A stretch of 64,000 bases of DNA from Nocardioides albus (lineage in GTDB: Bacteria; Actinomycetota; Actinomycetes; Propionibacteriales; Nocardioidaceae): positions 62,001 through 126,000 of the forward strand of contig NZ_BMQT01000001.1 of the NCBI RefSeq assembly GCF_014648255.1, written 5' to 3'. A program made the position numbers and the translations under genes. Shown here piece by piece: positions 8,525 through 16,509 of the stretch (position 1 is the first letter of the stretch; every line of letters starts with the position of its first letter). Below the pieces are notes generated by a model that ran no database searches, was not told the DNA's origin, and saw nothing but the letters and a program-made list of their open reading frames with translations.

Positions 8525-9642
8525 CCCAGCACCTCGGCCGCGATCTCGTCACGGTAGCGCTGGGCACCGAAGCGTTCCTCGGCGTCCTTGCGCCCGGCGG
8601 CGGCGAGCTCGGCGGCGAGGGTGGGGTCGGCGGCGAGCCGTCGAATCGCCGCGGCCAGGTCCCCCGCGTCACCGGGGGTCACCAGCAGACCGGTCTCGCC
8701 GTCGCGCACGATCTCGGCCAGGCCCTGCACGCGACTCGCGACGAGCGGACGCTCGGCGAGCAGCGCCTCGACGGCGACGTTTCCGAACGGCTCGACGCGG
8801 GAGGGAACCAGCACCACATCGGCCTGCTCGAGCTCGCTCTCAGGCTCTTCGACGTATCCGAGGAAGTCGACACTGCCAGCCAGGTCCGCTGAATCTGCCC
8901 GGTCGCGGAGCTCCTGCTCGAACCACTCATAGCCAGCGAAGACCGACCCGCACACCCTCAGCCGCGCGTCGATCCCGCCTCGACGCACCTCGGCGAGCGC
9001 TTCGAGGGCCACGTCGGTCCCCTTGCGCGGCGAGAGCCGCCCGACCAGCACCAGCCGTAGCGGTGCGTTGGGGATCCGGGTGCGCGCCGCCGTCACGGAC
9101 TCCGGTCCGGGAACGCCGTTGTAGACGACATTCGTACGCCGCCCCAGCACCGGCAGCGTCCGCACGAGCACGTCTCGCGAGGCCCGCGAGTTGGCCACCA
9201 CGCGGTTGGCCAGCAGGAGCGGAGCAGCCAGGGCGAGGCGTACGGGCTTCGGCTGGTCGTCCTCGGCCTCGTGCACGTGACAGACCACGGGGACGCGCGC
9301 TGCGCGGGCGACGAGGATCCACCACGGGATCGTCACCGTGTTGACCAGCATCCGGCCCGGTCTGACCCGGCGCCACAGACGAGCTGCACGCACCCAGAAG
9401 ACCATCAGCGCCGCGGCGAGTCGCACCAGGCCGGCCGGGCTGAGGTAGGCCTTGCGCAGCACGGGGAACGCCATCACCTCGACGCTCGCCCCGGCTGCCT
9501 CGAGCAGCGGGATCAGTGGGCCGTGCTCGGGGACGACCACCATGACCTGCTGCCCCGCCTGGCGCAGCCCACATACGGTCTCGACCAGCTGAAGATCGGA
9601 GCCGTAGACGTCCGGCGACGGATGGGCGACCAACAGATGCAT
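8521..9642 (-). CDS. family 4 (GT-B) glycosyltransferase
   Basis: Cytoplasmic retaining-type glycosyltransferase of 373 residues. The N-terminal acceptor half starts MHLLVAHPSPDVYGSDLQL. The C-terminal donor domain starts near residue 195 with LVLVGRLSPRKGTDVALEAL. The GT4 E-x7-E-type motif is seen in PSRVEPFGNVAVEALLAERP near residue 290, with NGVPGPESV just before the donor domain. Donor and linkage are unknown. It is the first gene of a short leftward operon with the flippase and lies 158 bases from the divergent CDP-alcohol transferase, so a bidirectional promoter probably sits in 9643-9800; no convincing -10/-35 pair was found there. Confidence 0.87.
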   Translation of the reverse strand: MHLLVAHPSPDVYGSDLQLVETVCGLRQAGQQVMVVVPEHGPLIPLLEAAGASVEVMAFPVLRKAYLSPAGLVRLAAALMVFWVRAARLWRRVRPGRMLVNTVTIPWWILVARAARVPVVCHVHEAEDDQPKPVRLALAAPLLLANRVVANSRASRDVLVRTLPVLGRRTNVVYNGVPGPESVTAARTRIPNAPLRLVLVGRLSPRKGTDVALEALAEVRRGGIDARLRVCGSVFAGYEWFEQELRDRADSADLAGSVDFLGYVEEPESELEQADVVLVPSRVEPFGNVAVEALLAERPLVASRVQGLAEIVRDGETGLLVTPGDAGDLAAAIRRLAADPTLAAELAAAGRKDAEERFGAQRYRDEIAAEVLG

Positions 9643-9800
9643 GATGGGTCACGGTATGACACCCGAGGGGCCCGGGCCGAAAGTCCCAGCGAAGCCCTCC
9701 CCAGATCTGGGGAGCGGATGCCCCGAGCAACCCCGTGGCGATCCTGGCTCGACTAAGGTCCCGGTGTCCTCCCCCACGTATGAGCAAAGCAGGATCGAGC

Positions 9801-10544
9801 ATGGCCGCGACCGGCGCCGAACGCGCCCCAGGCGGGTTCCGTGCACATCTGGAGGCGCTGGGTCAGGCGCAGAAACCGTCGCTCAACACGGCGGCCTACT
9901 CGCGGCTCGTCAACCGACCCGCCGGCCGGGTCGTCGCCGCCGCCGCGCACACGCTCGGCGCGGCCACCAACCAGGTGACGGCGCTGAGCGCGACGCTCTC
10001 GGCGGCCGGCCTGCTGGTGCTCGCGCTGGTCGAGCCGCACTGGTGGACGGGGATCCTGGTCGCGGTGCTGCTGGCCACGGGCTACGTGCTCGACTCCTCA
10101 GACGGTCAGCTCGCCCGGCTGCGTGGAGGTGGGTCACGCTCGGGTGAGTGGCTCGACCACACCATCGACTGCTTCAAGACCGCCACGCTGCACCTGGCGG
10201 TGCTCGTGTCCTGGTATCGCTTCGGCCCGGCCACCGACGGCTGGCTGCTGGTGCCGCTGGGCTTCGAGGTGGTTGCTGTGGTGACGTACTTCGGTCTGAT
10301 CCTGATGCCGACGCTACGTCCGTCCTCCGCCGGGTCGTCGGCAGCGGTGCCCGAGAACCCGCTGCGCAAGTGGGCGCTGCTGCCGATCGACTACGGCGCG
10401 CAGTGCTGGATGTTCGTACTGCTCGGCTTCGGAGTGCTCTTCCAGTGGACCTATCTCCTGGTCTTCGTCTGCAACGCCGCCGCGCTGGCCATCGCGCTGC
10501 GCAAGTGGTGGCGTGAGCTGCGGGCGCTGGACGGCTCATCGTGA
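9801..10544 (+). CDS. CDP-alcohol phosphatidyltransferase family membrane protein
   Basis: Integral membrane enzyme predicted to transfer a phospho-alcohol group from a CDP-activated substrate to an alcohol acceptor. The diagnostic D-x2-D-G-x2-A-R-x(n)-G-x3-D-x3-D motif is present: DSSDGQLARLR followed by GEWLDHTID, with all four aspartates. The product is 247 residues with about five or six transmembrane helices. The ATG at 9801 has an AGGA nine bases upstream; in-frame ATGs at 9735 and 9780 lack one. The next gene starts inside its stop (GTGA), so it is coupled to a glycosyltransferase. Enzymes of this family can make phospholipids or phosphoinositol-type compounds. In this location a role in a glycan lipid carrier or a phospho-alcohol decoration is possible, but unproven. 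Confidence 0.85.
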   Translation: MAATGAERAPGGFRAHLEALGQAQKPSLNTAAYSRLVNRPAGRVVAAAAHTLGAATNQVTALSATLSAAGLLVLALVEPHWWTGILVAVLLATGYVLDSSDGQLARLRGGGSRSGEWLDHTIDCFKTATLHLAVLVSWYRFGPATDGWLLVPLGFEVVAVVTYFGLILMPTLRPSSAGSSAAVPENPLRKWALLPIDYGAQCWMFVLLGFGVLFQWTYLLVFVCNAAALAIALRKWWRELRALDGSS

Positions 10545-12448
10545 GTGACCTCGCGCGACTTGCCGTGGTGGTCGTCAGCTATGGCGATCCCGCGCTGCTC
10601 GAGCACCACACGACCCAGGTCGCTACGGCGCTGCGGCCCGCCCGGATCGTCGTGGTCGACAACCACTCGACCGACGCCAACCGGGCTGCGGTTCGGGACC
10701 TCTGCGAGCGGGAGGGCTGGATCGGTGTCTTCCCGGGCTCCAACACCGGCTTCGGCGCCGGCTGCAACCTGGGCGCCGCGGCCGCGCTGGCCGAGGGCGC
10801 CGAGGTGCTGCTCTTCCTCAACCCTGATGCCACCGTCGACGCCGAGTCGGCCGTACGCCTCATCGCGGCCGTCGACGCCGATCCCCTCCTGCTCGCCGGC
10901 CCGACGGTGCTCGGAGCAGACGGTGAGGTCGCCTCCGCGGGCCTCGATCTCGACCTCGACACCGGGATGATGCGTCCTTGGCGGCGCCGCGCCGAGCATC
11001 CGGGGGCCGAGGCACTGCCGTGGGTCACCGGGGCGTGCTTCGCGGTCGCACGTGAGCTGTGGGAGCGGCTGGGCGGCTTCGACGAGCGCTACTTCCTCTA
11101 CTGGGAGGACGTCGATCTCTGCGCCCGGGTCCAGGCCCTCGGCGGCCGAGTCGGGATCGTCGACGGAGCCACGGCGGTCCACTCCGGCGGCGGCACCCAG
11201 CGCGCGGAGGGATCCCGCGCCAAGTCGCCCGCCTACTACTACTTCAACATCCGCAACCGTGCCCTCTTCGCCCGGACCTGGCTCAGCCAGGAGCGACAGC
11301 AGGCCTGGCGCCGCGGGGCTCTCGGGGCTGCGTACGAGATCTTGATGCGTGGCGGACGCCGGCAGCTCCTGCACCCGGTGCGACCGGTCTCCGCGGTGGT
11401 CCGAGGGCTGCGCGACGGGCGCCGCGACCGGCCGGTCCGGGTGCTGGAGTCGGTCCACGAGCTGCGCGCGACAACCAACCCCTACATCTTTCAGCTGATC
11501 GAGACTCTGAGGCAGCGGGACGACACCGAAGTCCTGCTGTTCAGCTTCGCCCGCGCGATCGCGGGCCGCTACGACGTCTTTCACGTGCACTGGCCCGAGC
11601 TGCTGATGACGTCGGCACGTACGCCGCTGCGCAGGCTGGCCCGCCGCCTGCTCACCACCGTGTTCATCATCCGGCTCCGGCTGACCCGGACCCCGGTCGT
11701 ACGAACCTGGCACAACCTCGTCCGACCGGACGGCCTGAGCCGCTGGAACCACCGGCTCCTGGACGCGCTCGAGCGTCGCACCACGCACGTCATCCGGCTC
11801 ACCGACCAGACCGCTCCCCCGCTCGAGGTGCCGACCTCGACGATCGTCCACGCCCACTACCGGGACTGGTTCGAGCCGATCGTCGAGGCGATGGCCGAGA
11901 CCGGGCCCGTCGAGACCGTCGACAGGCGGGTGCTCTACTTCGGCCTGATCAAGCCCTACAAGGGCGTCGAGCTGCTTCTCGAAGCGGTCGCCGACAACCC
12001 CGAGGCCGACCTGGACGTACGCCTCGTCGGCTCCCCCACCGACCCGGCTCTCGCCGACCAGGTCCGGGCCGCGGTTGCCGCTGACGCCCGGGTGAGCGCC
12101 GAGCTGAGCTACGCCGACGACGCCACGCTGGCCGCCGAGATCGCGCAGGCAGCGCTGGTGGTGCTGCCCTACCGGGCGATGCACAACTCCGGCGCGCTGC
12201 TGCTCGCACTCTCCCTGGACACCCCGGTCCTGGCGCCCGACAACGAGGTCAACCGCCGCCTGGCCGAGGAGGTCGGCGAGGGCTGGCTCCATCTCTTCGA
12301 GGGCACCCTCACCATCGAGGACCTGGAGCGCGCGTTGAAGTGCGTCGCCACCGACCCGCCGACCGGCCGGCCCGATCTGTCGGCACGAGAGTGGCCGGAA
12401 TCGGCTGCGCTGCATGCGGCGGCGTTCCGGGCGGCGCTGCTGCCCTGA
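10541..12448 (+). CDS. two-domain glycosyltransferase (GT2 fused to GT-B)
   Basis: A 635-residue protein that appears to join two transferases. Residues 1-300 form a GT2 domain: VVVVSYGDPALLEHH, VVDNHSTD, SNTGFGAGCN, FLNPDATVD (the DxD-like site), and the ERYFLYWEDVDLCARVQ acceptor/base region of rhamnosyl- and galactofuranosyltransferase-like enzymes. From about residue 310 (VRVLESVHELRATTNPYI) a GT-B fold begins, with HVHWPELLM, RTWHNLVRP, a donor domain at YFGLIKPYKGVELLLEAV, and VLPYRAMHNSGALLLALSL near the end, resembling GumK/AceA-type glycosyltransferases. A single polypeptide could add two successive sugars. The GTG start overlaps the preceding stop, so the two genes are coupled. No stop or frame break lies between the halves. 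Confidence 0.83.
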   Translation: MSDLARLAVVVVSYGDPALLEHHTTQVATALRPARIVVVDNHSTDANRAAVRDLCEREGWIGVFPGSNTGFGAGCNLGAAAALAEGAEVLLFLNPDATVDAESAVRLIAAVDADPLLLAGPTVLGADGEVASAGLDLDLDTGMMRPWRRRAEHPGAEALPWVTGACFAVARELWERLGGFDERYFLYWEDVDLCARVQALGGRVGIVDGATAVHSGGGTQRAEGSRAKSPAYYYFNIRNRALFARTWLSQERQQAWRRGALGAAYEILMRGGRRQLLHPVRPVSAVVRGLRDGRRDRPVRVLESVHELRATTNPYIFQLIETLRQRDDTEVLLFSFARAIAGRYDVFHVHWPELLMTSARTPLRRLARRLLTTVFIIRLRLTRTPVVRTWHNLVRPDGLSRWNHRLLDALERRTTHVIRLTDQTAPPLEVPTSTIVHAHYRDWFEPIVEAMAETGPVETVDRRVLYFGLIKPYKGVELLLEAVADNPEADLDVRLVGSPTDPALADQVRAAVAADARVSAELSYADDATLAAEIAQAALVVLPYRAMHNSGALLLALSLDTPVLAPDNEVNRRLAEEVGEGWLHLFEGTLTIEDLERALKCVATDPPTGRPDLSAREWPESAALHAAAFRAALLP

Positions 12449-12459
12449 GGTTCTTGGGC

Positions 12460-12465
12460 TAGCAT
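12460..12465 (+). promoter_or_regulatory. candidate -10 (TAGCAT) of the chloramphenicol exporter leader
   Basis: TAGCAT matches the TANNNT -10 pattern and ends seven bases before the ATG of the leader peptide at 12473, so transcription would begin at or near that ATG and the leader peptide would be translated from a leaderless message. A matching -35 is poor. Confidence 0.4.
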
Positions 12466-12472
12466 CTGAGCC

Positions 12473-12538
12473 ATGTCGAGTCCCGAGTCAGACAGGTCAG
12501 GGGCTGCCGGTCACACCGCCAGCCCCGTGAACGTCTGA
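12473..12538 (+). CDS. putative regulatory leader peptide, 21 residues
   Basis: A small open frame (MSSPESDRSGAAGHTASPVN plus one Val) lies between the glycosyltransferase and the chloramphenicol exporter. It overlaps the first of a series of stem-loops: GGGGCTG at 12500-12506 pairs with CAGCCCC at 12520-12526. The arrangement of leader peptide, hairpins and sequestering hairpin before an inducible drug exporter is what ribosome-mediated attenuation looks like; actinobacterial cml/cmx-type exporters are known to be inducible. Translation of this frame has not been shown; it is supported only by position and by the structured leader. Confidence 0.45.
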   Translation: MSSPESDRSGAAGHTASPVNV

Positions 12539-12544
12539 GCCTTC

Positions 12545-12565
12545 CGCCCGCGATCTGAGCGGGCG
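12545..12565 (+). promoter_or_regulatory. leader hairpin 2
   Basis: CGCCCGC (12545-12551) and GCGGGCG (12559-12565) form a perfect seven-base-pair stem directly after the leader-peptide stop. GGCC-rich segments that follow (12571-12590) could pair in alternative ways. Confidence 0.5.
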
Positions 12566-12590
12566 CTCGGCCTGCTCCGGGCCACTGGCC

Positions 12591-12621
12591 GTGGTGACCA
12601 GAAGAACCATCTTCTGACCAC
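12591..12621 (+). promoter_or_regulatory. leader hairpin 3, next to the ribosome binding site
   Basis: GTGGT and CAGAAGA (12591-12605) pair with TCTTCTG and ACCAC (12610-12621) around an ACCA loop, giving a long nearly perfect stem that ends seven bases before the CGGAG ribosome binding site (12628-12632) of the exporter. It can act as an attenuator or expose the site when an alternative fold forms. Confidence 0.55.
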
Positions 12622-12638
12622 TCACCTCGGAGTACTCG

Positions 12639-13823
12639 ATGCCTTTCGCTCTCTACATGCTTGCCCTGGCGGTCTTCGTCATGGGCACCTCGGAGTTCAT
12701 GCTCGCGGGTCTGCTGCCCGCGATCGCCACCGATCTCGACGTCACCGTCGGCACCGCGGGCCTGCTGACCTCCGCGTTCGCCGCAGGAATGGTCCTCGGC
12801 GCGCCGCTGATGGCTGCCTTCGCCCGCCGTTGGCCCCCGCGTACGGCGCTGCTGGCCTGTCTGCTCCTGTTCGCCTCCTGCCACGTGGTCGCCGCGCTCA
12901 CGCCGGTCTTCCCGATCCTTCTCGCTGCGCGCGTGCTCAGTGCGCTCGCCAACGCGGGCTTCCTCGCCGTCGCGCTGTCGACGGCGACCACGTTGGTGCC
13001 CACAGACAGGAAGGGCCGAGCGGTCGCCATCCTGCTGTCCGGCACGACCATCGCCACGGTCGCCGGCGTTCCCGCAGGGGCACTGCTCGGCACCGCCGCC
13101 GGCTGGCGTACGACGTTCTGGGCCATCTCGCTCCTGTGCGTTCCTGCCGCGATCGGCATCCTGCGCGGCATCGCGGACAACCAGGACCGAGCCGAGGTCA
13201 GCACCGGTTCGTCGAGCCTCCGCGCCGAGCTGGGCCAGCTGCGCTCACCCCGTCTCCTCGTCGCGATGCTCCTCGGCGCCCTGGTCAACGGCGGCACCTT
13301 CGCCGCTTTCACCTTCCTGGCACCGGTGGTGACCGACACGGCAGGACTGGGAGAAGCCTGGATCTCCGTGGTGCTGGTGATGTTCGGGGTCGGCTCGTTC
13401 CTCGGCGTCACGATCGCCGGCAGGCTGTCCGACACCAGGCCAGGACTGGTTCTCGCCGTCGGCGGCCCGCTGCTGCTGACAGGATGGATCGCGCTCGCCC
13501 TGGCCGGCTCGAACCCCGTGCTCCTCGTCGTCCTCGTGCTGGTCCAGGGGATGCTCTCGTTCGGCGTCGGCAGCACCCTGATCGCGCAGGTCCTCTACGC
13601 CGCCTCCGGCGCACCGACGATGGCCGGCTCGTACGCGACGGCTGCACTCAACGTCGGAGCCGCAGCCGGCCCCGTCCTAGGCGCAGTCGCGCTCGCGACC
13701 GAAGCAGGCGAGCTCGCCCCGATATGGGTCGCCGCCGGCCTCACCGCCCTAGCGCTCGCGGTGATGCTCCTGTCGAGACTGGCCGGTGGCGCCCGCACTC
13801 AACGCCGAGAAGTCAGTTTCTGA
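12639..13823 (+). CDS. cmlR: chloramphenicol efflux MFS transporter (Cml/CmlR type)
   Basis: Major-facilitator drug exporter of 394 residues with twelve transmembrane segments, expected to pump chloramphenicol out of the cell. From memory the sequence closely matches the Streptomyces lividans CmlR family along its whole length: MPFALYMLALAVFVMGTSEF at the N-terminus, the ALSTATTLVP and SGTTIATVAGVPAGALLGT blocks, and the SFGVGSTLI segment. CGGAG precedes the ATG by six bases. It is preceded by a structured leader with a small open frame (12460-12632), suggesting drug-inducible attenuation. Its final codons form the first unit of the 21-bp repeat array at 13807-13956. It is functionally unrelated to the surrounding glycan genes and may have been inserted into the locus. 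Confidence 0.92.
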   Translation: MPFALYMLALAVFVMGTSEFMLAGLLPAIATDLDVTVGTAGLLTSAFAAGMVLGAPLMAAFARRWPPRTALLACLLLFASCHVVAALTPVFPILLAARVLSALANAGFLAVALSTATTLVPTDRKGRAVAILLSGTTIATVAGVPAGALLGTAAGWRTTFWAISLLCVPAAIGILRGIADNQDRAEVSTGSSSLRAELGQLRSPRLLVAMLLGALVNGGTFAAFTFLAPVVTDTAGLGEAWISVVLVMFGVGSFLGVTIAGRLSDTRPGLVLAVGGPLLLTGWIALALAGSNPVLLVVLVLVQGMLSFGVGSTLIAQVLYAASGAPTMAGSYATAALNVGAAAGPVLGAVALATEAGELAPIWVAAGLTALALAVMLLSRLAGGARTQRREVSF

Positions 13824-13956
13824 GCGCGAGAAGTCAGTTCTTGACGCCGAGACGTCAGCTTCTGAGCGCGAGAGGTCAGTTCTTGACGCCGTGAATCTCA
13901 AGAACCGACCTCTCGACGTCAAGAACTGACTTCTCGGCGTCGAAAACTGACTTCTC
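13807..13956. repeat. phased 21-bp repeat array, four direct then three inverted units
   Basis: Ten-base cores related to GAGAAGTCAG begin at 13807, 13828, 13849 and 13870, exactly 21 bases apart. The reverse form (CTGACTTCTC and a variant) then begins at 13905, 13926 and 13947, again exactly 21 bases apart. Units are separated by TTCTTGACGCC or TTCTGAGCG connectors. The first unit encodes the last residues of the exporter. The array ends 23 bases before the next MFS start. Two-turn phasing places every unit on the same DNA face; the opposing halves could also form a very long RNA hairpin. Confidence 0.85.
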
Positions 13957-13979
13957 GCGTCATTTACTAGCCTGACGGG

Positions 13980-15182
13980 GTGTCCCTGTCCCGCGACTCA
14001 TCCCCCACACGCCCGCCGCTCTGGATCTCGGTCGCCTCGTTCGTGAGCAGCTTCGACAGGTTCGTGGTCAGCCCGATCCTGGTCCTCGTCGCGGCGACGT
14101 TCGGGGTCTCGGTCGGACAGGCGGTGGCGATCGCGAGCGGCTACTACCTGGCGTACGGGCTGTGTCAGCCGTTGTGGGGCGCCTTGTCGGACAGGTTCGG
14201 CCGGATCCGGCTGATGCGGTGGGCGCTGGTCGGCGCCGGGGTGGCGGGGATGATCTCGGCGGCGGCGCCCAACCTGGTGACGCTGGTCGCGGTACGCGTC
14301 GTCGCGGGGGCGTTCTTCGGGGCGATCGTGCCGACGTCGCTGACGTACGTCGGTGACACCGTCTCCGACGCCCACCGGCAGCGCGCCCTCTCCGATCTGA
14401 TGGCCGCGATGGCGGTCGGCACCGCGCTGGCCGCCGCCGCGGCGGGGATCACCGGCCAGCTGGTGGGGTGGCGGGTCGTGTTCGCGGTGCCGGCGGTCGT
14501 GGCACTGGTCAGCGCTTGGGGCCTGCGTTCGCTCGCCGAACCACCCCGCACCACCAGCAACGGAGTGGGCGCCGCGTTCAGAGCCGCACTGAGCAACCGC
14601 TGGGTGGTCGTGGTCGGGATCCTGGTCTTCGTCGAGGGCGGTCTCGTCCTCGGTGTCCTCACCCTCCTCGCGCCTGCCCTCCAGGCCCAAGGCGTCGACG
14701 CCGCGAGAGCGGGCCTGGCGGCCGCTGCGTACGGCATCGCGGTCCTGCTCTCCTCGCAGGTCCTCAAGGCCCTCACTCGGCGGCTCCCGCGATGGGCGCT
14801 GATGGCGATCGGCGGCATCGCTCTGACCGCTGGGTACGCCGTGGCGGCGATGAGCGTCTCGGTGCCCACCATCATCGGCATCGTGGTGATGCTCGGGATC
14901 ACCTGGGCCTTCCTGCACACCTCGCTGCAGACCTGGGCCACCTCGATCGTGCCCGAGGCGCGCGGCACCGTCGTGGCGTGCTTCGCCGCCTCGCTCTTCA
15001 TCGGCAGCTCGATCGCCGCCGTCATCGCCGGACCGGCAGCCGACCACGACCAGTGGCACACCCTCTTCATCGCGTGCGCCGTGACCGCGGCGGTCCTCAC
15101 CGTCGCCTCGGTGCTCGCCTACCGCGCCTTCACCGCACGCGAGCCCGCTCCCCGCTCCGAGGAGGTCGCGACCGACGTCTGA
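13980..15182 (+). CDS. MFS transporter, substrate unknown
   Basis: Twelve-helix major-facilitator protein of 400 residues. The A-motif GALSDRFGRIRLMR follows helix 2 and RVVAGAFFGAIVPTSLTYVGD lies in helices 4-5, as in proton-coupled drug and metabolite exporters. The substrate cannot be inferred. The GTG start at 13980 follows a weak GACGGG. The 21-bp repeat array fills the gap to the upstream exporter. Its 3' end overlaps the convergent DUF1972-type glycosyltransferase by 64 bases, so both proteins use the same DNA in opposite senses over their C-termini. Confidence 0.82.
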   Translation: MSLSRDSSPTRPPLWISVASFVSSFDRFVVSPILVLVAATFGVSVGQAVAIASGYYLAYGLCQPLWGALSDRFGRIRLMRWALVGAGVAGMISAAAPNLVTLVAVRVVAGAFFGAIVPTSLTYVGDTVSDAHRQRALSDLMAAMAVGTALAAAAAGITGQLVGWRVVFAVPAVVALVSAWGLRSLAEPPRTTSNGVGAAFRAALSNRWVVVVGILVFVEGGLVLGVLTLLAPALQAQGVDAARAGLAAAAYGIAVLLSSQVLKALTRRLPRWALMAIGGIALTAGYAVAAMSVSVPTIIGIVVMLGITWAFLHTSLQTWATSIVPEARGTVVACFAASLFIGSSIAAVIAGPAADHDQWHTLFIACAVTAAVLTVASVLAYRAFTAREPAPRSEEVATDV

Positions 15183-16303
15183 GCCGCGTCGGGCAGGTGG
15201 GCGCGGATGAGCGCTTCGTACTGGTCGGTGATCCGGCTCCAGGTGAACTCGGCGGAGTGCCGGGTGCGGGCGTGACCGGACAGTGACGCAGCCAGCTCCG
15301 GGGAGGAGAGGAGCCGTTCCAACGCCGAGACGATGCCGGCCTCGTCGGAGAAGTAGAGGGCGGCGTCGTCGGCCACCCAGCGGTTGTAGCGGTTGTCATG
15401 GGCGATCACCGCGTTGCCGCAGCCGAGGGCCTCGACCAGCGACGGGTTGGTGCCGCCGACCTGATGCCCGTGGACGTACGCCACGGAGTGGAAGCGCAGG
15501 GCCGAGACGATGTCGGTGTCGTAGATCGCGCCGAGGAAGACGACCTCGTCACTGGCCGCCTCGAGGACCGCGCGCTGGTAGGCGTCCGCCGGGTCGTAGG
15601 AACCCAGGACCACCAGCTGGCGACCCCAGCGGCGGCTGGAGAAGGCGCGGACGATCTCGAGGATGCTGTTCTCCGGCACCGGCCGGGCGACCAGGGTGAG
15701 GTAGGTGCCCGGTTCCAGACCGCGGTCGAAGACCGCCCAGTCGGGAGCGTCGATGATGCCGGGGGCTCCGTAGGCGATCGTGGTGATCTTCTCGGCGGGC
15801 ACCCGGGTGGCCAGATGGCGAGCGATCTCGGGGTGGTCGGCGATCAGGTGGTCACCCAGCCAGCAGGCGGCTCGCTCCTGGGTCCACAGGAATGCCTTCT
15901 CCGGGCCCGACCAGCGGGCCCGCTTCCACTCGATGCCGTCCATGTTGATGATGTTGGGGACGCGGCGAGAGCGCAGCACCGCGTTGAGCGCACCGGTGTT
16001 GTAGCCGAACGTCACGCACACGCTGCCGTCCTGCTCGGCCTCGCGAGCGGCGTGCCGCACCGCGCCGACGTCGAACTCGATCGTCCCGCGCGGACCGTCG
16101 TGACGGGCCGGCACGTGGACACGCTCGATGCCCTTCCACGAGTCGGTACGCAGCTCCGCCCCGGGTTCGTCGTCCTGGCAGTAGACGACGACGCGCCAGC
16201 CGCGGTCGACCAGGTCCAGACCGATGTTCTCCACCGCGGTCTCGAAACCGCCGTGGGCAGCCGGGACCCCACGGGTCCCGAGCATCCGCACAATTGGGGT
16301 CAC
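15119..16303 (-). CDS. DUF1972-type glycosyltransferase (rhamnosyltransferase-like)
   Basis: Cytoplasmic GT-B glycosyltransferase of 394 residues. It starts with the DUF1972 signature VRMLGTRGVPAAHGGFETAV, found in bacterial rhamnosyltransferases such as the pneumococcal Cps2T type. A donor-binding half begins near YLTLVARPVPENSILEI (about residue 205), and HGHQVGGTNPSLVEALGCGN near residue 285 supplies the GT4-like E-x7-E region. The GTG start at 16303 gives the usual spacing to the signature; a GTG at 16291 is an alternative. Its 3' end overlaps the convergent MFS gene. It is monocistronic and divergent from the 16609 operon across a hairpin-rich control region. Confidence 0.87.
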   Translation of the reverse strand: MTPIVRMLGTRGVPAAHGGFETAVENIGLDLVDRGWRVVVYCQDDEPGAELRTDSWKGIERVHVPARHDGPRGTIEFDVGAVRHAAREAEQDGSVCVTFGYNTGALNAVLRSRRVPNIINMDGIEWKRARWSGPEKAFLWTQERAACWLGDHLIADHPEIARHLATRVPAEKITTIAYGAPGIIDAPDWAVFDRGLEPGTYLTLVARPVPENSILEIVRAFSSRRWGRQLVVLGSYDPADAYQRAVLEAASDEVVFLGAIYDTDIVSALRFHSVAYVHGHQVGGTNPSLVEALGCGNAVIAHDNRYNRWVADDAALYFSDEAGIVSALERLLSSPELAASLSGHARTRHSAEFTWSRITDQYEALIRAHLPDAAQTSVATSSERGAGSRAVKAR

Positions 16304-16387
16304 GTGGGGTTGACTCCTAGTTGGGCTAGGAGCCGACGGCTCCTATTTTCAGCACAAGGAGCCATCCAACGGGATGAGCAGGGTCAA

Positions 16388-16395
16388 GTACCCGA
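16388..16395 (-). promoter_or_regulatory. recurrent TCGGGTAC site (G)
   Basis: On the minus strand the sequence reads TCGGGTAC, pointing toward the DUF1972-type gene start 84 bases away. It touches the left arm of the 9-bp inverted repeat at 16396-16419. Confidence 0.4.
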
Positions 16396-16419
16396 ATTTG
16401 GGGGTCCGTTCCCCCAAAT
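16396..16419. promoter_or_regulatory. perfect inverted repeat ATTTGGGGG-N6-CCCCCAAAT
   Basis: Two perfect nine-base arms separated by TCCGTT lie between two divergently transcribed polysaccharide genes. The position favours a dimeric repressor or activator operator; there is no T-tract to make it a terminator. Confidence 0.55.
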
Positions 16420-16501
16420 GGTCTAGCCGGTGCTCTCGGAACGCCCCCGAATTCCTGCCCTGGCGCCCTCCGATCCCCACAACGAGCGGCCCTCACCTCT
16501 C

Positions 16502-16509
16502 TTGGGTAT
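16502..16509 (+). promoter_or_regulatory. recurrent TTGGGTAT site (C)
   Basis: TTGGGTAT ends 100 bases before the GTG at 16609, the same distance as site D from its gene. The segment just before both starts is also alike (GCAACCAC followed by C or G, then GGGAG). Confidence 0.5.

Noticed and set aside
10451-12415. 654-codon open frame opposite the fused glycosyltransferase
   Set aside because: Antisense shadow in high-GC DNA; composition is Asp/Gly/Val/Arg-rich without family features, while the plus strand encodes clear GT motifs.
13807-13956. CRISPR array
   Set aside because: Units are contiguous with no unique spacers, switch orientation midway, and there are no cas genes.
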